Shown in pieces: positions 21,945 to 32,415 of a stretch of DNA of 64,000 nt. The notes under the pieces were generated by a model. The model was given only the letters and a program-made list of their open reading frames with translations. It was not told the DNA's origin and searched no databases. Each line of letters begins with the position of its first letter. The first letter of the stretch is position 1. The stretch comes from Larix kaempferi. Taxonomy: Eukaryota > Streptophyta > Pinopsida > Pinales > Pinaceae. The position numbers and the translations under genes are program-made. The stretch spans positions 186,001 to 250,000 of the forward strand of contig BSBM01000050.1 of NCBI GenBank assembly GCA_027924585.1, given 5' to 3'.

Positions 21945-22065
21945 TACCGCGGGTGATAGTCTGGCTGAAGCGCGGCACTGTAACAGTACCGCTCTGGTAC
22001 TAAGGCAGAGGGCGCGGTACTACCGCGCTGGAATAAGTTATAAGGGCGCGGTACTGTGGCAAGGA
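21945..22065. repeat. palindromic CGCGGTAC cluster in the leader
   Basis: Contains GCGCGGTA/TACCGCGC around one base at 22012-22028 (perfect 8-bp arms). It also contains the near-perfect GCGGCACTGT/AACAGTACCGC pair at 21972-21992. Further CGCGGTACTGT copies lie up to about 22060. Confidence 0.85.
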
Positions 22066-22278
22066 AAAGAAAAAGCGCAACTTGAGAAGAAAAAGTAATA
22101 TTTTCAGGGTTGTTGCTAACCCAGGGGACTCAGTAATTAAACAGGGAGATAAATACTGCGAGGAGGGGTGAATAAGGGTCAAAAAGGGACCAAGATTCAA
22201 ACTGGTTTGAAGTGCAACAAAAACTCACAATTCAAAGATAAATGACTGTGAATTGAATCAATCAAGCAGTAATCAAAA

Positions 22279-22293
22279 CCAGCGGAGTCGCCA
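22279..22293 (-). promoter_or_regulatory. primer-binding site of gypsy-1
   Basis: On the minus strand TGGCGACTCCGCTGG lies four bases inside the 5' LTR. The identical 15-mer is found next to the 5' LTR of gypsy-2 at 50577-50591. This motif is familiar from Tat/Ogre elements, where it pairs with a non-initiator tRNA (tRNA-Arg in Ogre as I recall). Confidence 0.85.
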
Positions 22294-22297
22294 TTCT

Positions 22298-23277
22298 TGT
22301 TATGTGGAATTCTGCCCTACGGATAAGTCAAAATTCCCTTAGACTAAAGTAGACTTTAACTAACTCTAGGCTAAGAACAAAACAAAACAAATGCTACCTT
22401 GAATCCCTAGATCTAACAAACATCTCAGGATTAAAATGATGAAGAGAGTAGAAGGATTTTAACTGACCTTCTATCCAAACGCTTGTCTTTGGTATTTGCT
22501 CCAAGCTCCAAGCCCTCACAAGTGAACCTGTTAAAATGGAACCAAAACACAAGAATGCACTATTCTCTAGCAACCTGAAGCATGAGTTAGGATCTAAATC
22601 TATGAAAGATACAAATCATATCATTAAAACAAGATTAACACAAATGATTTGGGAAAACAAGACAAGTTATTCCATTACAACTTGAAGAGTACTTACAAAG
22701 GGTGCTTGATGTCCAAGCCAATCTTCCAACTCCAAGTGTCTTCTCCTCTAGCTATCTCCACAATGCTGTAAGACCATAAGTTTGGTGCTCTCAAGAGTCC
22801 CTCTCTTTCCAATGGCATACCTCTCTTTTATAGTGAATGGTGAGGTTAACCAACAAGAGAGATGGGTGGATCTAAGGAGAGATAAGTGGATCAGGGTTTC
22901 TAATCGAAGGAGGTGAGTTGAGATCGAATCAAGGACCCCAATCTTCCATTATCTTCGAAAATCCAAAATCCCACGAGCCAAGGGAAAAAAGCTATTAAAA
23001 GAGTACCGCGTTTTGCAAAGACTGCAGAACGCGGCACTGCCGCGCTTTGGGGAAATATCAGAACGCGGTAGTGTCTAGTACCCGCGTTGTAGGAAACTAG
23101 CAAGGCGCGGTAGTGTGTGGAAATAAAGTCCAAGGTGGGTCAAAACTTGCCAGGGTGGATTCACTTTCAAGGTTGACTCATTATCTGTCTCTTCTGGATG
23201 GTTCAAAACAGTAGGGAAAGTGTCGTCAACTTGTTTAGTGATGGGGATGCGACACTGTGAAACATTGAGGTATAACA
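22298..23277 (-). repeat. 5' LTR of gypsy-1 (right)
   Basis: 980 bp, TGTTAT...ATAACA. A minus-strand TATA box (TATAAAA) lies at 22827-22833. It is the promoter for the genomic RNA. Compared with the left LTR it has one extra C, which disrupts a TACCGCG motif near 23082. Confidence 0.95.
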
Positions 23278-23282
23278 CAATG
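23278..23282. other. target-site duplication, right copy (gypsy-1)
   Basis: CAATG, identical to 7690-7694. Confidence 0.95.
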
Positions 23283-23900
23283 GATTGGGTTGATGAATGG
23301 GATCATGTATCACTTGCAGTGGACCCACGTGCAATTGCTGAAACAATCCAGTTAGAGGAAGGCCAATCCTCTTTTTCGAATGAATATGATCATATATCTG
23401 ATCTTGTACAACCGGGTAAACATTTCTACATGCATATCCTGGTTCCCTCCTTGTTTTTGTAATTATCCAAGTTATCAAACCACTGCTTGTTGGAATATGA
23501 CCTTAAAATGCATTTTTGCAGGACACATCTACGCAGTTGTCGCCCCGACAGACAGTGCAATTGGGACGAATTATTGGTTGGCACGATGCATCCAGGGGAA
23601 GAAACCCTCCTCGCATCATTAACGGATAGTGAAGGCATAACCTTTCCGACTGGCTTGATGGTTGTTTAGGGGGAATATCTTACAGTGGATGGAAAGGGAC
23701 CAAAGAGCAATGGCTACACATATAGAGATTATAGACCAGGGTCGCGGGTGTATCACTTTATGCACTTGAGCGTGGGTACAAACATCCAACTACAGACAAT
23801 GTCAATGAAGTCATCAAATAAGGTACGCTACTTACTACCTCATGCAGAGCATGAGAGGTTGTTCGAGACAATAAAAACCGAGAGGATCCAGAAGGCCTAA
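23283..23900 (+). pseudogene. transposase-like gene, 3' part (beyond gypsy-1)
   Basis: Continues in phase with the part ending at 7694: the Cys/acid-rich segment runs into DWVDEWDHVSL. A canonical intron lies at 23416-23521 (CCGG|GTAAAC ... TTTGCAG|GACAC), and exons join in frame. A one-base shift near 23596-23605 and a TAG at 23667-23669 break the rest. Downstream motifs include NYWLARC, then GEYLTVDGKG, YRDYRPGSRVYHFMHLSV and YLLPHAEHERLF, ending at TAA 23898-23900. The C-terminal half has conserved-domain character, but I cannot assign it. Target duplication and phase show that gypsy-1 landed in an exon. Confidence 0.7.
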
Positions 23901-24069
23901 TTGACTGAGGTACATAGTATAGCCATGTGATTGTTTATTCATGAACGGTTAATGTTATTCATGTTAGATGGTTTATTTGATATCGTTATCTTATATCGTT
24001 TATTTGATGTCTGAATTATGATTAAGTTATGATTTATAGCCATGTGATTGTTTATTCATGTATGATTAA
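23901..24069. other. 3' flank with a short duplicated segment
   Basis: AT-rich DNA. TATAGCCATGTGATTGTTTA occurs twice (near 23919 and 24037). No gene. Confidence 0.5.
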
Positions 24070-24400
24070 CCCTAGAAGCACTAATATAACCCTACAAACA
24101 TAATCTAGCCCTAGAAATGCTAGAAAGCTAAACTAACCCTAGAAACACTAATCTAACCCTCAGAAACTAGTCTAGAATCCTAGAAACATAATCTAGCCCT
24201 AGAAATCCTAAAAAGCTAAACTAACCCTAGAAACACTAATCTAACCCTCAGAAACTAATCTAGAATCCTAGAAACATAATCTAGCCCTAGAAATCCTAGA
24301 AAGCTAAACTAACCCTAGAAACACTAATCTAACCCTCATAAACTAATCTAGAATCCTAGAAACCTAATGTAGCCCTATTAACCTAATCTAGCCCTAGAAT
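24070..24400. repeat. 88-bp tandem repeat with CCCTAGAAA motifs
   Basis: Phrases TAATCTAGCCCTAGAAAT recur at 24101, 24189 and 24277, a period of 88 bp, with a further partial copy up to about 24400. The units are rich in AACCCTAGAAAC and resemble degenerate CCCTAA DNA. Confidence 0.85.
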
Positions 24401-24599
24401 CCGTGACCCACCACACGTACCCTCAATAGGGGGTATTTGGACTCCAAGTGGGATAGGATCACTATTAGAAGGGTTTGTTACCCAATCTATTAAGGGCCCA
24501 AGTCACATTGAGTCATTTCCAGTCTTATATAGCCTATATGCCGCTAATCAAATGCCAAAAAATCTGGCTGGGAGAACACTTGTTATCTTACACACTCTA

Positions 24600-24838
24600 A
24601 TTAACCTCTAGGAAAAGCAACGGCCATTGCTTTGCAACATGTGAAGGATGTGTAGGAAAAAAACTAAGTGCTACTAATCAACGGAGGGTAGTTGTCATTG
24701 GATTGGGATTAGTCACTTCCTTTGGTCATGATCCAGGTACTTTATAGGGAAATCTTCTTCAGGGACAGAGTGGTATCGGTGATATTGAGAGATTTGATTG
24801 CTCTGATTTTGCAAGTGTAATTGGCATCAATGCGATTC
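24600..24838 (+). pseudogene. fragment of a plastid-type beta-ketoacyl-ACP synthase gene
   Basis: The frame at 24667-24838 reads QRRVVVIGLG then VTSFGHDPGT, a stop (TAG 24736-24738), then NLLQGQSGI, DIERFDCSDF. This is the N-terminal start of KAS I/II condensing enzymes, which in plants make fatty acids in plastids. The preceding segment in another frame (ATAIALQHVKDV) suits the end of the transit peptide region, implying a one-base shift near 24650. The catalytic Cys-His-His part is absent. Homology appears to stop after about 24820, perhaps at a former exon end. It is a truncated gene copy lying between the 88-bp repeats and the satellite domain. Identification is from the motif pattern only. 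Confidence 0.75.
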
Positions 24839-24949
24839 ATTTGCTTCCTCTCATTTACACCTCTTTTGAATTTTTCTATTTGCACTTGTATCCTCATCCA
24901 TTAGCATACACCAAATATATTTAAAAACATTGCATTATCAACCCACACC

Positions 24950-25740
24950 CAAACCCTAGAACTAAACCTCACCCAAACCCTAGCACTAAACCATCTCCTT
25001 CATCATCACCATCACCATCGCCATCACCATCTCCATCATCATCATTGACTCTACCTCTAACCCTAATTCAATTTCCTTCTATAACCCTAGCCCTAACCCT
25101 CACCCAAACCCTAGCACTAAGCCATCTTCTCCATCCTCACCATCACCATCACCGTCACCATCAACGTCTCCATCATCACCACCATCTCCATCATCATCAT
25201 TGACTCTACCTCTAACCCTAATTCAATTTCCTTCTATAACCCTAGCCCTAACCCTCACCCAAACCCTAGCACTAAGCCATCTTCTCCATCCTCACCATCA
25301 CCATCACCGTCACCATCAACGTTTTCATCATCACCACCATCTCCATCATCATCATTGACTCTACCTCTAACCCTAATTCAATTTACTTCTATAACCCTAT
25401 CCCTAACCCTCACCCAAACCCTAGCACTAAGCCATCTTCTCCATCCTCACCATCACCATCACCATCAACGTCTTCATCGTCACCACCATCTCCATCATCA
25501 TCATTGACACTACCTCTAACCCAAATTCAATTTCCTTCTATAACCCTAGCCCTAACACTCACCCAAAACCTAGCACTAAGCCGTCTTCGCCATCCTCACC
25601 ATCACCATCACCGTCACCATCAATGTCTTCATCATCACCACCATCTCCATCATCATCATTGACTCTACCTCTAACCCTAACTCTAACTCCAACTCTAACT
25701 CTAACTCCAGGTTCCTCATCAAAGCCTCCATCATCATCAT
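24950..25740. repeat. CCCTAA-like minisatellite, left flank of inverted domain
   Basis: Five units with the phrase ACCCTAGCACTAA at 24983, 25114, 25269, 25424 and 25573 (periods 131, 155, 155 and 149 bp). Each unit has AACCCTAGCCCTAACCCTCA, a CATCTCCATCATCATCATTG part and a CTCTACCTCTAACCC part. The same unit appears in reverse orientation at 31195-31640. Confidence 0.9.
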
Positions 25741-25838
25741 CTTCATGACCATCGCCATCACCATCACCATCACCATCACCATCACCATCAACCTCTTCAT
25801 CATCATCACCATCATCATCACCATCATCATCATCATAT
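25735..25838. repeat. ATC/CACCAT microsatellite
   Basis: Runs of CATCAC and CATCAT trinucleotides that form the inner edge of the left arm. The mirror copy is at 31047-31150. Confidence 0.9.
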
Positions 25839-27240
25839 GTGCCCGGTGGATGATTTTCCAGAGTTGACCCCTGTGTGCAAAAATTGCACACTCCCTCACT
25901 GAGCAAAACACTAGTTTCCAAGATGGATGTACAAGATGAGAGCGAGACCATCGGGCCAGAAAGGAGGGGAACCCCTAGCACTATCCTGGCGTACTGAATC
26001 CAACGGAGTCGACGGTTCGTCGATCCGAGCCACGGTCTTCATTGTATGGCTCGTCCCGTCTTGCTGCCAGAAGGCCTTCAAGGACACCTACTGGATACCT
26101 GCCGGGGGCATAGAACTCCAACCGTGCAACAAAACCAGGTTTCGGGGAGTCATGCAGGTGTGTCTAGAAAGGCTTCGGCTGGGAACGCTAGCCACAAATG
26201 CTCGGTGGATGATTTTCCAGAGTTGACCCCCGTGTGCAAAAATTGAACACTCCCTCACTAAGCAAAACCCTAGTTTCCAAGATGGATGTACAAGATGAGG
26301 GCGGGCCACCAGGCCAGAGGGGAGGGGCACCCCTAGCACTATCCCGGTGTGCTGAATCCAATGGAGCCGACGGTTCGTCGATCCGAGCCATGGTCTCCAT
26401 TCTATGGCTCATCCCGTCTCGCTGCCAGAAGGCCTTCAGAGACACCTACTGGATACCTGTCGGGGGCGTAGAACTCCAACCGTGCAACAAAATCGGGTTC
26501 CGGGGAGTCTTGCAAGTGTTTCTAGGTAGGTTACGGCCAGGAACGCTGGTCACAAGTTCCTAGTGGAATATTTTCCAGAGTTGACCCCCGTATGCAAAAA
26601 TTGCATACTCCCTCACTAAGCAAAACCCTAGTTTCCAAGATGGACGTACAAGATGAGGGTGGGGCCACCGGGCCGGAGGGGCGGGGCACCCCTAGCACTA
26701 TCCCAACGTACTGAATCCAACGAAGTCGACGGTTCGTCGATCCGAGCCACGGTCTCCATTCTATGGTTCGTAACCGTGCAACAAAACTGGGTTCTGGGGA
26801 GTCCTACAGGTGTGTCTAGGTAGGTTCCGGCCGGGAACGCTAGCCACAATTGCCTAGTGAATGATTTTCCAAAGTTGACCCCCGTGTGCAAAAATTGCAC
26901 ACTCCCTCACTGAGCAAAACCCTAGTTTCCAAGATGGACATACAAGATGAAAGCGAGGCCACCGGGCCGGAGGGGAGGGGCACCCCTAGCACTATCCCGG
27001 CGTGTCGAATCCAACGGAGTCGATGGTTCGTCGATCCGAGCCATCGTATTCATTCTATTGCTCGTCTCGTCTCGCATCCAAAATGTTTTCAGGGACACCG
27101 GCTGGATACCTACCGGGGGCGTAGAACTCCAACCGTGCAACAAAACCAGGTTCTGAGGAGTCCTGTAGGTGTGTCTAGGCAGGTTCCGGCCGGGAACACT
27201 AGCCCTAAGTGCCCGGTGGAAGATTTTCTAGAGTTGACCC
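25839..27240 (+). repeat. satellite units 'A', direct orientation
   Basis: Units start with GTTGACCCC(C/T)GTGTGC at 25863, 26222, 26580, 26874 and 27233 (periods 359, 358, 294 and 359 bp). The 294-bp unit has an internal deletion of about 65 bp near 26769. A unit contains CAAAATTGCACACTCCCTCA-like, GAGGGGCACCCCTAGCACTA-like and TCGACGGTTCGTCGATCCGA segments, the last being a palindrome. The long open frames are repeated in several frames and on both strands and look non-coding. Confidence 0.9.
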
Positions 27241-29239
27241 TAGTGTGAAGGCCATGCCAAATTTGCTAAAGGGGGGAATTTCTTGATCGGAGGCCCTCGG
27301 GCATGCGTGGCCATCGTGGACAGGTCTGCAATGGCCAGGTGGACCTGTGGTAGGCGACGTAATCCCAGTCCTCTCGCCGGTTTGGGTTCCGTGGCCCTGG
27401 GTCAAATCCTCCAAGTGTCCTTGAACGGCCCTGGCGTGCCCGACTAGAATGCCCGTAGCACCCGAACTGTGGCTCGGTTTGCGAATCCATCGATTTTGGT
27501 GGGTCCAGGACGGCGGGTTTCAGCTAGGGGACCCCCCACAGCATCCCTTAAAGACCCAGAAGCGGTGCCAACGGGCCATCTCTAGAGCTAGGGTTTTGCT
27601 CAGTGAAGGCCATGCCAAATTCGCTAAAGGGGGGCCATTTCTCGACCGGAGACCCCCGGGCGTGCGTGGACACCGTGGACAGGTCCGCAATGGTCAGGTG
27701 GACCTGTGGGAGGCGACATAATCCAAGTCCTCTCGTCGGTTTGGGTTTCGTGGCCCCGGGTCGATGGATTCGCGAACCGAGCCACGATTCGGGTGCTACA
27801 GGAATTCTAGTCGAGCACCGCGGGGGCCGTTCAGGGACACTTGGAGGATTTGACCCGGGGCCATGGAACCCAAACCAGCGAGAGGACTTGGATTACGTCA
27901 CCTCCCACAAGTCCACCTGGCCATTGCGGACCTGTCCGCGGTGGCCACACACGCTCGGGGGCCTCCGGTTGCGAAATGGCCCCCTTTAGCGAATTTGGCA
28001 TGGCCTTCACACTGGGGTCAACTCTGGAAAATCTTCCACCGGGCACTTACGGCTAGCATTCTCGGCCGGAACCTTCCTAGACACACCTACAGGACTCCCT
28101 GGACTTGGTTTTGTTGCACGGTTGGAGTTCTATGCCCCCGACAGGTATCCAGCAGGTGTCTCTGAAGGCCTTTTGGATGCGAGATGGGACGAGCCATAGA
28201 ATGAAGACCGTGGCTCGGATCGACGAACCGTCGACTCCATTGGATTCGGCACACCGAGATAGTGCTAGGGGTGCCCCTCCCCTCCAACCCGGTGGCCCCG
28301 CCCTCATCTTGTACGTCCATCTTGGAAGCTAGGGTTTTGCTTAGTGAAGGCCATGCCAAATTCGCTAAAGGGGGCCATTTCTCGACCGGAGGCCCCCGGG
28401 CGTGCGTGGCCACTGTGGACAGGTCCGCAATGGTCAGGTGGACCTGTGGGAGGTGACATAATCCAAGTCCTCTCGCTGGTTTGGGTTTTGTGGCCCCGGG
28501 TCAAATCCTCCAAGTGTCCCTGAACGACCCCCAGGTGCCCGACTAGAATTCCCGTAGTACCCGAACCATGGCTCGGTTCGTGAATCCATCGATTCTGGTG
28601 GGTCCGGGATGCCGGGTTTCAGCTAGGGGACTCCCCACAGCATCCGCCAAAGACCCAGAAGCGGTGCCAACGGGCCATCTCCGGAGCTAGGGTTTTACTC
28701 AGTGATGGGGATTTGCTCCAGTGCCACGGAACCCAAAACGACAAGCGGACTTGTATTATGTTGGCTCCCACAGGTCCATGTGGCCATTGTGGACCTGTCC
28801 ACGGTGGCGACGCACGCCTGGGGACCTCCGGATGAGAAATGGCCCCCCTTTAGCGAATTTTGCATGGCCTTCACTGAGTAAAACCCTAGCTCCGGAGATG
28901 GCCCGTTGACACCACTTTTGGGTCTTCGGGGGACGCTGTGGGGGGTCCCATAGCTGAAACCCGCCGTACCGGACCCACCGGAATCGATGGATTCACGAAC
29001 CGAGCCACGGTTCGGGTGCTACGGGCATTCTAATCGAGCACCGTGGGGCCGTTCAGGGACACTTGGAGGATTTGACCCAGGGCCATGGAACCCAAACCGA
29101 CGAGAGGACTTGGATTACGTCGCCTCCCACAGGTCCACCTGGCCATTGCGGACCTGTCCACGGTGGCCACACACGCCCGGGGGCCTCCGGTTGCAAAATG
29201 GACCCCTTTAGCGAATTTGGCATGGCCTTTACACTGGGG
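27241..29239. repeat. centre of the satellite domain: 'B' units in both orientations
   Basis: A second unit type, B (~359 bp, start GTGAAGGCCATGCCAAAT), is direct at 27244-27602 and 27603-27762. At 27763 orientation flips (B then A reversed to about 28330). It flips back to direct B at about 28330-28704 and is reversed again at 28705-29239. An inverted pair around GAGCTAGGGTTTTACTCAGTGA (near 28683) and its complement (near 28875) marks the local centre. The sequence is GC-rich, unlike the surroundings. Confidence 0.8.
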
Positions 29240-31046
29240 TCAAATCTGGAAAATATTCCACTGGGCACTTATGGCTAGCGTTCCCGGCCGGAACCTGCCT
29301 AGACAAACCTGCAGGACTCCCCGGATCTGGTTTTGTTGGATGGTTGGAGTTCTATGCCCTCGGCAGGTATCCAGCAGGTGTCCCCGAAGGCCTTTTGGAT
29401 GCGAGACGGGATGAGCCATAGAATGAATACCGTGGCTCGAATCGACGAACCGTCGACTTTGTTGGATTTGGCACGCCAGGATAGTGCTAGGGGTGCCCCT
29501 CCCCTCCAGCCCAGTGGCCCCGCCGTCATCTTGTACGTCCATATTGGAAACTAGGGTTTTGCTCAGTGAGGGAGTGTGCAATTTTTGCACACAGGGGTCA
29601 ACTCTGGAAAATCATCCAGCAGGCACTTGTGGCCAGCGTTCCTGGCCAGAACCTGCCTAGACACACCTGCAGGACTCCCCGGAACCCGGTTTTGTTGCAC
29701 GGTTGGAGTTCTATGCCCCCGACAGGTATCCAGCAGGTGTCCCTGAAGGCCTTCTAGATGCGAGACGGGACGAGCCATAGAATGGATACCGTGGCTTGGA
29801 TCGATGAACCATCGACTCCGTTGGATTCAGCATGCCAGGATAGTGCTAGGGGTGCCCCTCCCCTCCGGCCCGGTGGCCCTACCCTCATCTTGTACGTCCA
29901 TCTTGGAAACTAGGGTTTTGCTCAGTGAGGGAGTGTGCAATTTTTGCACACGAGGGTCAACTATGAAAAATCATCCACTGGGAACTTGTGGTAAGCGTTC
30001 CCGGCCAAATCCTGCCTAGACACACCTGCAGGACTCCCTGGAACCCGATTTTGTTGCACGGTTGGAGTTCTACGCCCCCAGCAGGTATCCAGCAGGTGTC
30101 CCTGAAGGCCTTCTGGATGCGAGATGGGATGAGCCATAGAATGGAGATTGTGGCTCGGATCGACGAACCGTCGACTCCATTGGATTCAGCACGCTGGGAT
30201 AGTGCTAGGGGTGCCCCTCCCCTCCGGCCTAGTGGCCCCGCCCTCATCTTGTACGTCCATCTTGGAAACTAGGGTTTTGCTTAGTGAGGGAGTGTGCAAT
30301 TTTTGCACACGGGGGTCAACTCTGGAAAATCACCCACCGGGCACTTGTGGCTAGCGTTCCCGGCTGGAACCTGCCTAGACACACCTACAGGACTCCTCGG
30401 AACCCGGTTTTGTTGCACGGTTGGAGTTCTATGCCCCCAGCAGGTGTCCCTGAAGGCCTTTTGGATGCGAGACAGGACGAGCCATAGAATGGAGACCGTG
30501 GCTCATATCGATGCACCATCGACTCCATTGGATTCAAAATGCCGGGATAGTGCTAGGGGTGCCCCTCCCCTCCAGCCCGGTGGCCCCACCCTCATCTTGT
30601 ACGTCCATCTTGGAAACTAGGGTTTTTCTCAGTGAGGGAGTGTGCAATTTTTGCACACGGGGGTCAACTCTGGAAAATCATCCATCAGGAACTTGTGGCT
30701 AGCGTTCCTGGCCGGAACCTACCTAGACATACCTGCAGGACTTCCTGAAACCTGGTTTTGTTGCACGGTTGGAGTTCTACGCCCCCGACACGTATCCAGC
30801 AGGTGTCCCTGAAGGCCTTCTAGATGCGAGATGGGACGAGCCATAGAATGAAGACCGTGGCTCGGATCGACGAACCGTTGACTCCGTTGGATTCAGAACG
30901 CCAGTAAAGTGCTAGGGGTGCTCGTCCCCTACGGCCCGGTGGCCCCGCCCTCATCTTGTACGTACTTCTTGGAAACTAGGGTTTTGCTCAATGAGGGAGT
31001 GTGCATTTTTTGCACACGGGGGTCAACTCTGGAAAATCATCCACCG
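29240..31046 (-). repeat. satellite units 'A', inverted orientation
   Basis: Reverse-complement copies of the A unit, with GGGGTCAACTCTGG at about 29236, 29596, 29957, 30316, 30663 and 31021 (period about 357-360 bp). They mirror 25839-27240. Confidence 0.9.
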
Positions 31047-31640
31047 GGCATGTATGATGATGATGATGGTGATGATGATGAAGAGGTTGACGGTGATGGT
31101 GATGGCGATGGTGATGGCGATGTTGATGGTCATGAAGATGATGATGATGGAGGCTTTGATGAGGAACTTGGAGTTAGAGAGTTAGAGTTGGAGTTAGAGT
31201 TAGGGTTAGAGGTAGAGTCAATGATGATGATGGAGATGATGGTGATGATGAATACGTTGATGGTGACGGTGATGTTGATGGTGAGGATGGATAAGATGGC
31301 TTAGTGCTAGGGTTTGGGTGAGGGTTAGGGCTAGGGTTATAGAAGGAAATTGAATTAGGGTTAGAGGTAGAGTCAATGATGATGATGGAGATGGTGGTGA
31401 TGATGAAGACATTGATGGTGACGGTGATGGTGATGGTGAGGATGGAGAAGATGGCTTAGTGCTAGGGTTTGGGTGAGGGTTAGGGCTAGGGTTATAGAAG
31501 GAAATTGATTTAGGGTTAGAGGTAGAGTCAATGATGATGATGGAGATGGTGGTGATGAAGAAGATGCTGATGGTGACGGTGATGGTGATGGTGAGGATGG
31601 AGAAGATGGATTAGTGCTAGGGTTTGGGTGAGGGTTAGGT
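31047..31640. repeat. GAT microsatellite and TTAGGG-like minisatellite, right flank of inverted domain
   Basis: The reverse-complement counterpart of 24950-25838: GATGAT/GATGGT runs, then ~155-bp units with GGCTTAGTGCTAGGGTTTGG near 31298, 31453 and 31608. The order is the mirror image of the left flank. Confidence 0.9.
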
Positions 31641-32415
31641 CAAGGGTTTGGGTGAGGTTGATGGTGATGGTGATGGTGATGGTGATGGTGATGGTGATGG
31701 TGATGGTGATGGTGATGGTGATGGTGATGGTGGTGAGGTTGATGGTGATGGTGGTGAGGTTGATGGTGATGGTGATGGTGATGATGAAGATGGTGATGGT
31801 TCCGTCTCGCATCCAAAAGATGGAGATGGTGATGATGATAAGGATGGTGATGATAATGAAGATGGTGACGGTGGTGATGATAGTGATGGTGGTGAGGTTG
31901 ATGGTGACGGTGATGGTGATGATGAAGATGGTGATGGTTCCGTGTTGCATCCAAAATATGGAGATGGTGATGGTGATGAAGATGGTGATGGTGATGAAGA
32001 TGGTGATGATGATGAAGATGGTGACGTTGATGATGATGGTGATCGTGGTGAGGTTGATGGTGATGGTGATGGTGATGATGAAGATGGCGATGGTTCCATC
32101 TCGCATCCAAAATATGGAGATGGTGATGGTGACGAGGTTGGTGATGATGATGAAGATGGTGACATTGATGATGATGGTGATGGTGGTGAGGTTGATGGTG
32201 ATGGTGATGGTGATGGTGATGGTTCCATCTCGCATCCAAAAGATGGAGATGGTGATGATGACGAAGATGGTGATGATGATGAAGATGGTGAAGTTGATGA
32301 TGATGGTGATGGTGGTGAAGTTGATGGTGATGGTGATGGTGATGATGATGAAGATGGTGATGATGATGAAGGCGTTGATGATGATGGCGATGGTGATGAA
32401 GATGATGAAGGCCTT
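31640..32415. repeat. GATGGT/GAT microsatellite with embedded satellite fragments
   Basis: About 75 bp of uninterrupted GATGGT (31659-31733) is followed by 700 bp of GAT-family repeats. Four pieces of (G)GTTCC(G/A)T...TC(G)CATCCAAAA (near 31798, 31938, 32093 and 32220) interrupt it. These are short fragments of the A satellite unit, so the microsatellite grew by duplicating blocks that included them. Apparent Asp/Gly-, His- and Met-rich open frames are artefacts of the repeat. Confidence 0.9.

Larger units (their letters stand above)
20475..22278 (-). other. gypsy-1 untranslated leader
   Basis: About 1.8 kb between the primer site and ORF1, without a convincing gene. It holds the conserved block at 20731-20995 shared with gypsy-2, an A-rich run near 20682-20702, and a GC-rich palindrome cluster at 21945-22065. 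A long leader is usual for this lineage and would contain packaging and dimerisation signals. Confidence 0.65.
7695..23277 (-). mobile_element. gypsy-1: Tat/Ogre-type Ty3/gypsy element, 15.6 kb
   Basis: Two ~980-bp LTRs with TGTTAT...ATAACA ends flank the element, and CAATG target duplications lie outside. On the minus strand the order is: 5' LTR (22298-23277), primer site, long leader, ORF1, gag-protease, reverse transcriptase, RNase H-integrase, a second RNase H, a 4-kb 3' region, polypurine tract and 3' LTR (7695-8673). Great length, the extra ORF before gag, the additional RNase H and extra 3' sequence point to the Tat/Ogre lineage. The LTRs differ by four substitutions and one single-base indel, so insertion was recent. 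The 3' region holds an antisense spliced gene on the plus strand. Reading-frame breaks in pol suggest this copy cannot move by itself. Confidence 0.93.

Noticed and set aside
25840-31050. Many 60-120-residue open frames in the satellite region
   Set aside because: The same peptides recur in every unit, in several frames and on both strands. There is no start context or domain.
24950-31640. Interstitial telomere or telomere-fusion site
   Set aside because: The CCCTAA motifs are embedded in 131-155-bp units, not in pure CCCTAAA runs, and the strands face outward rather than head-to-head.
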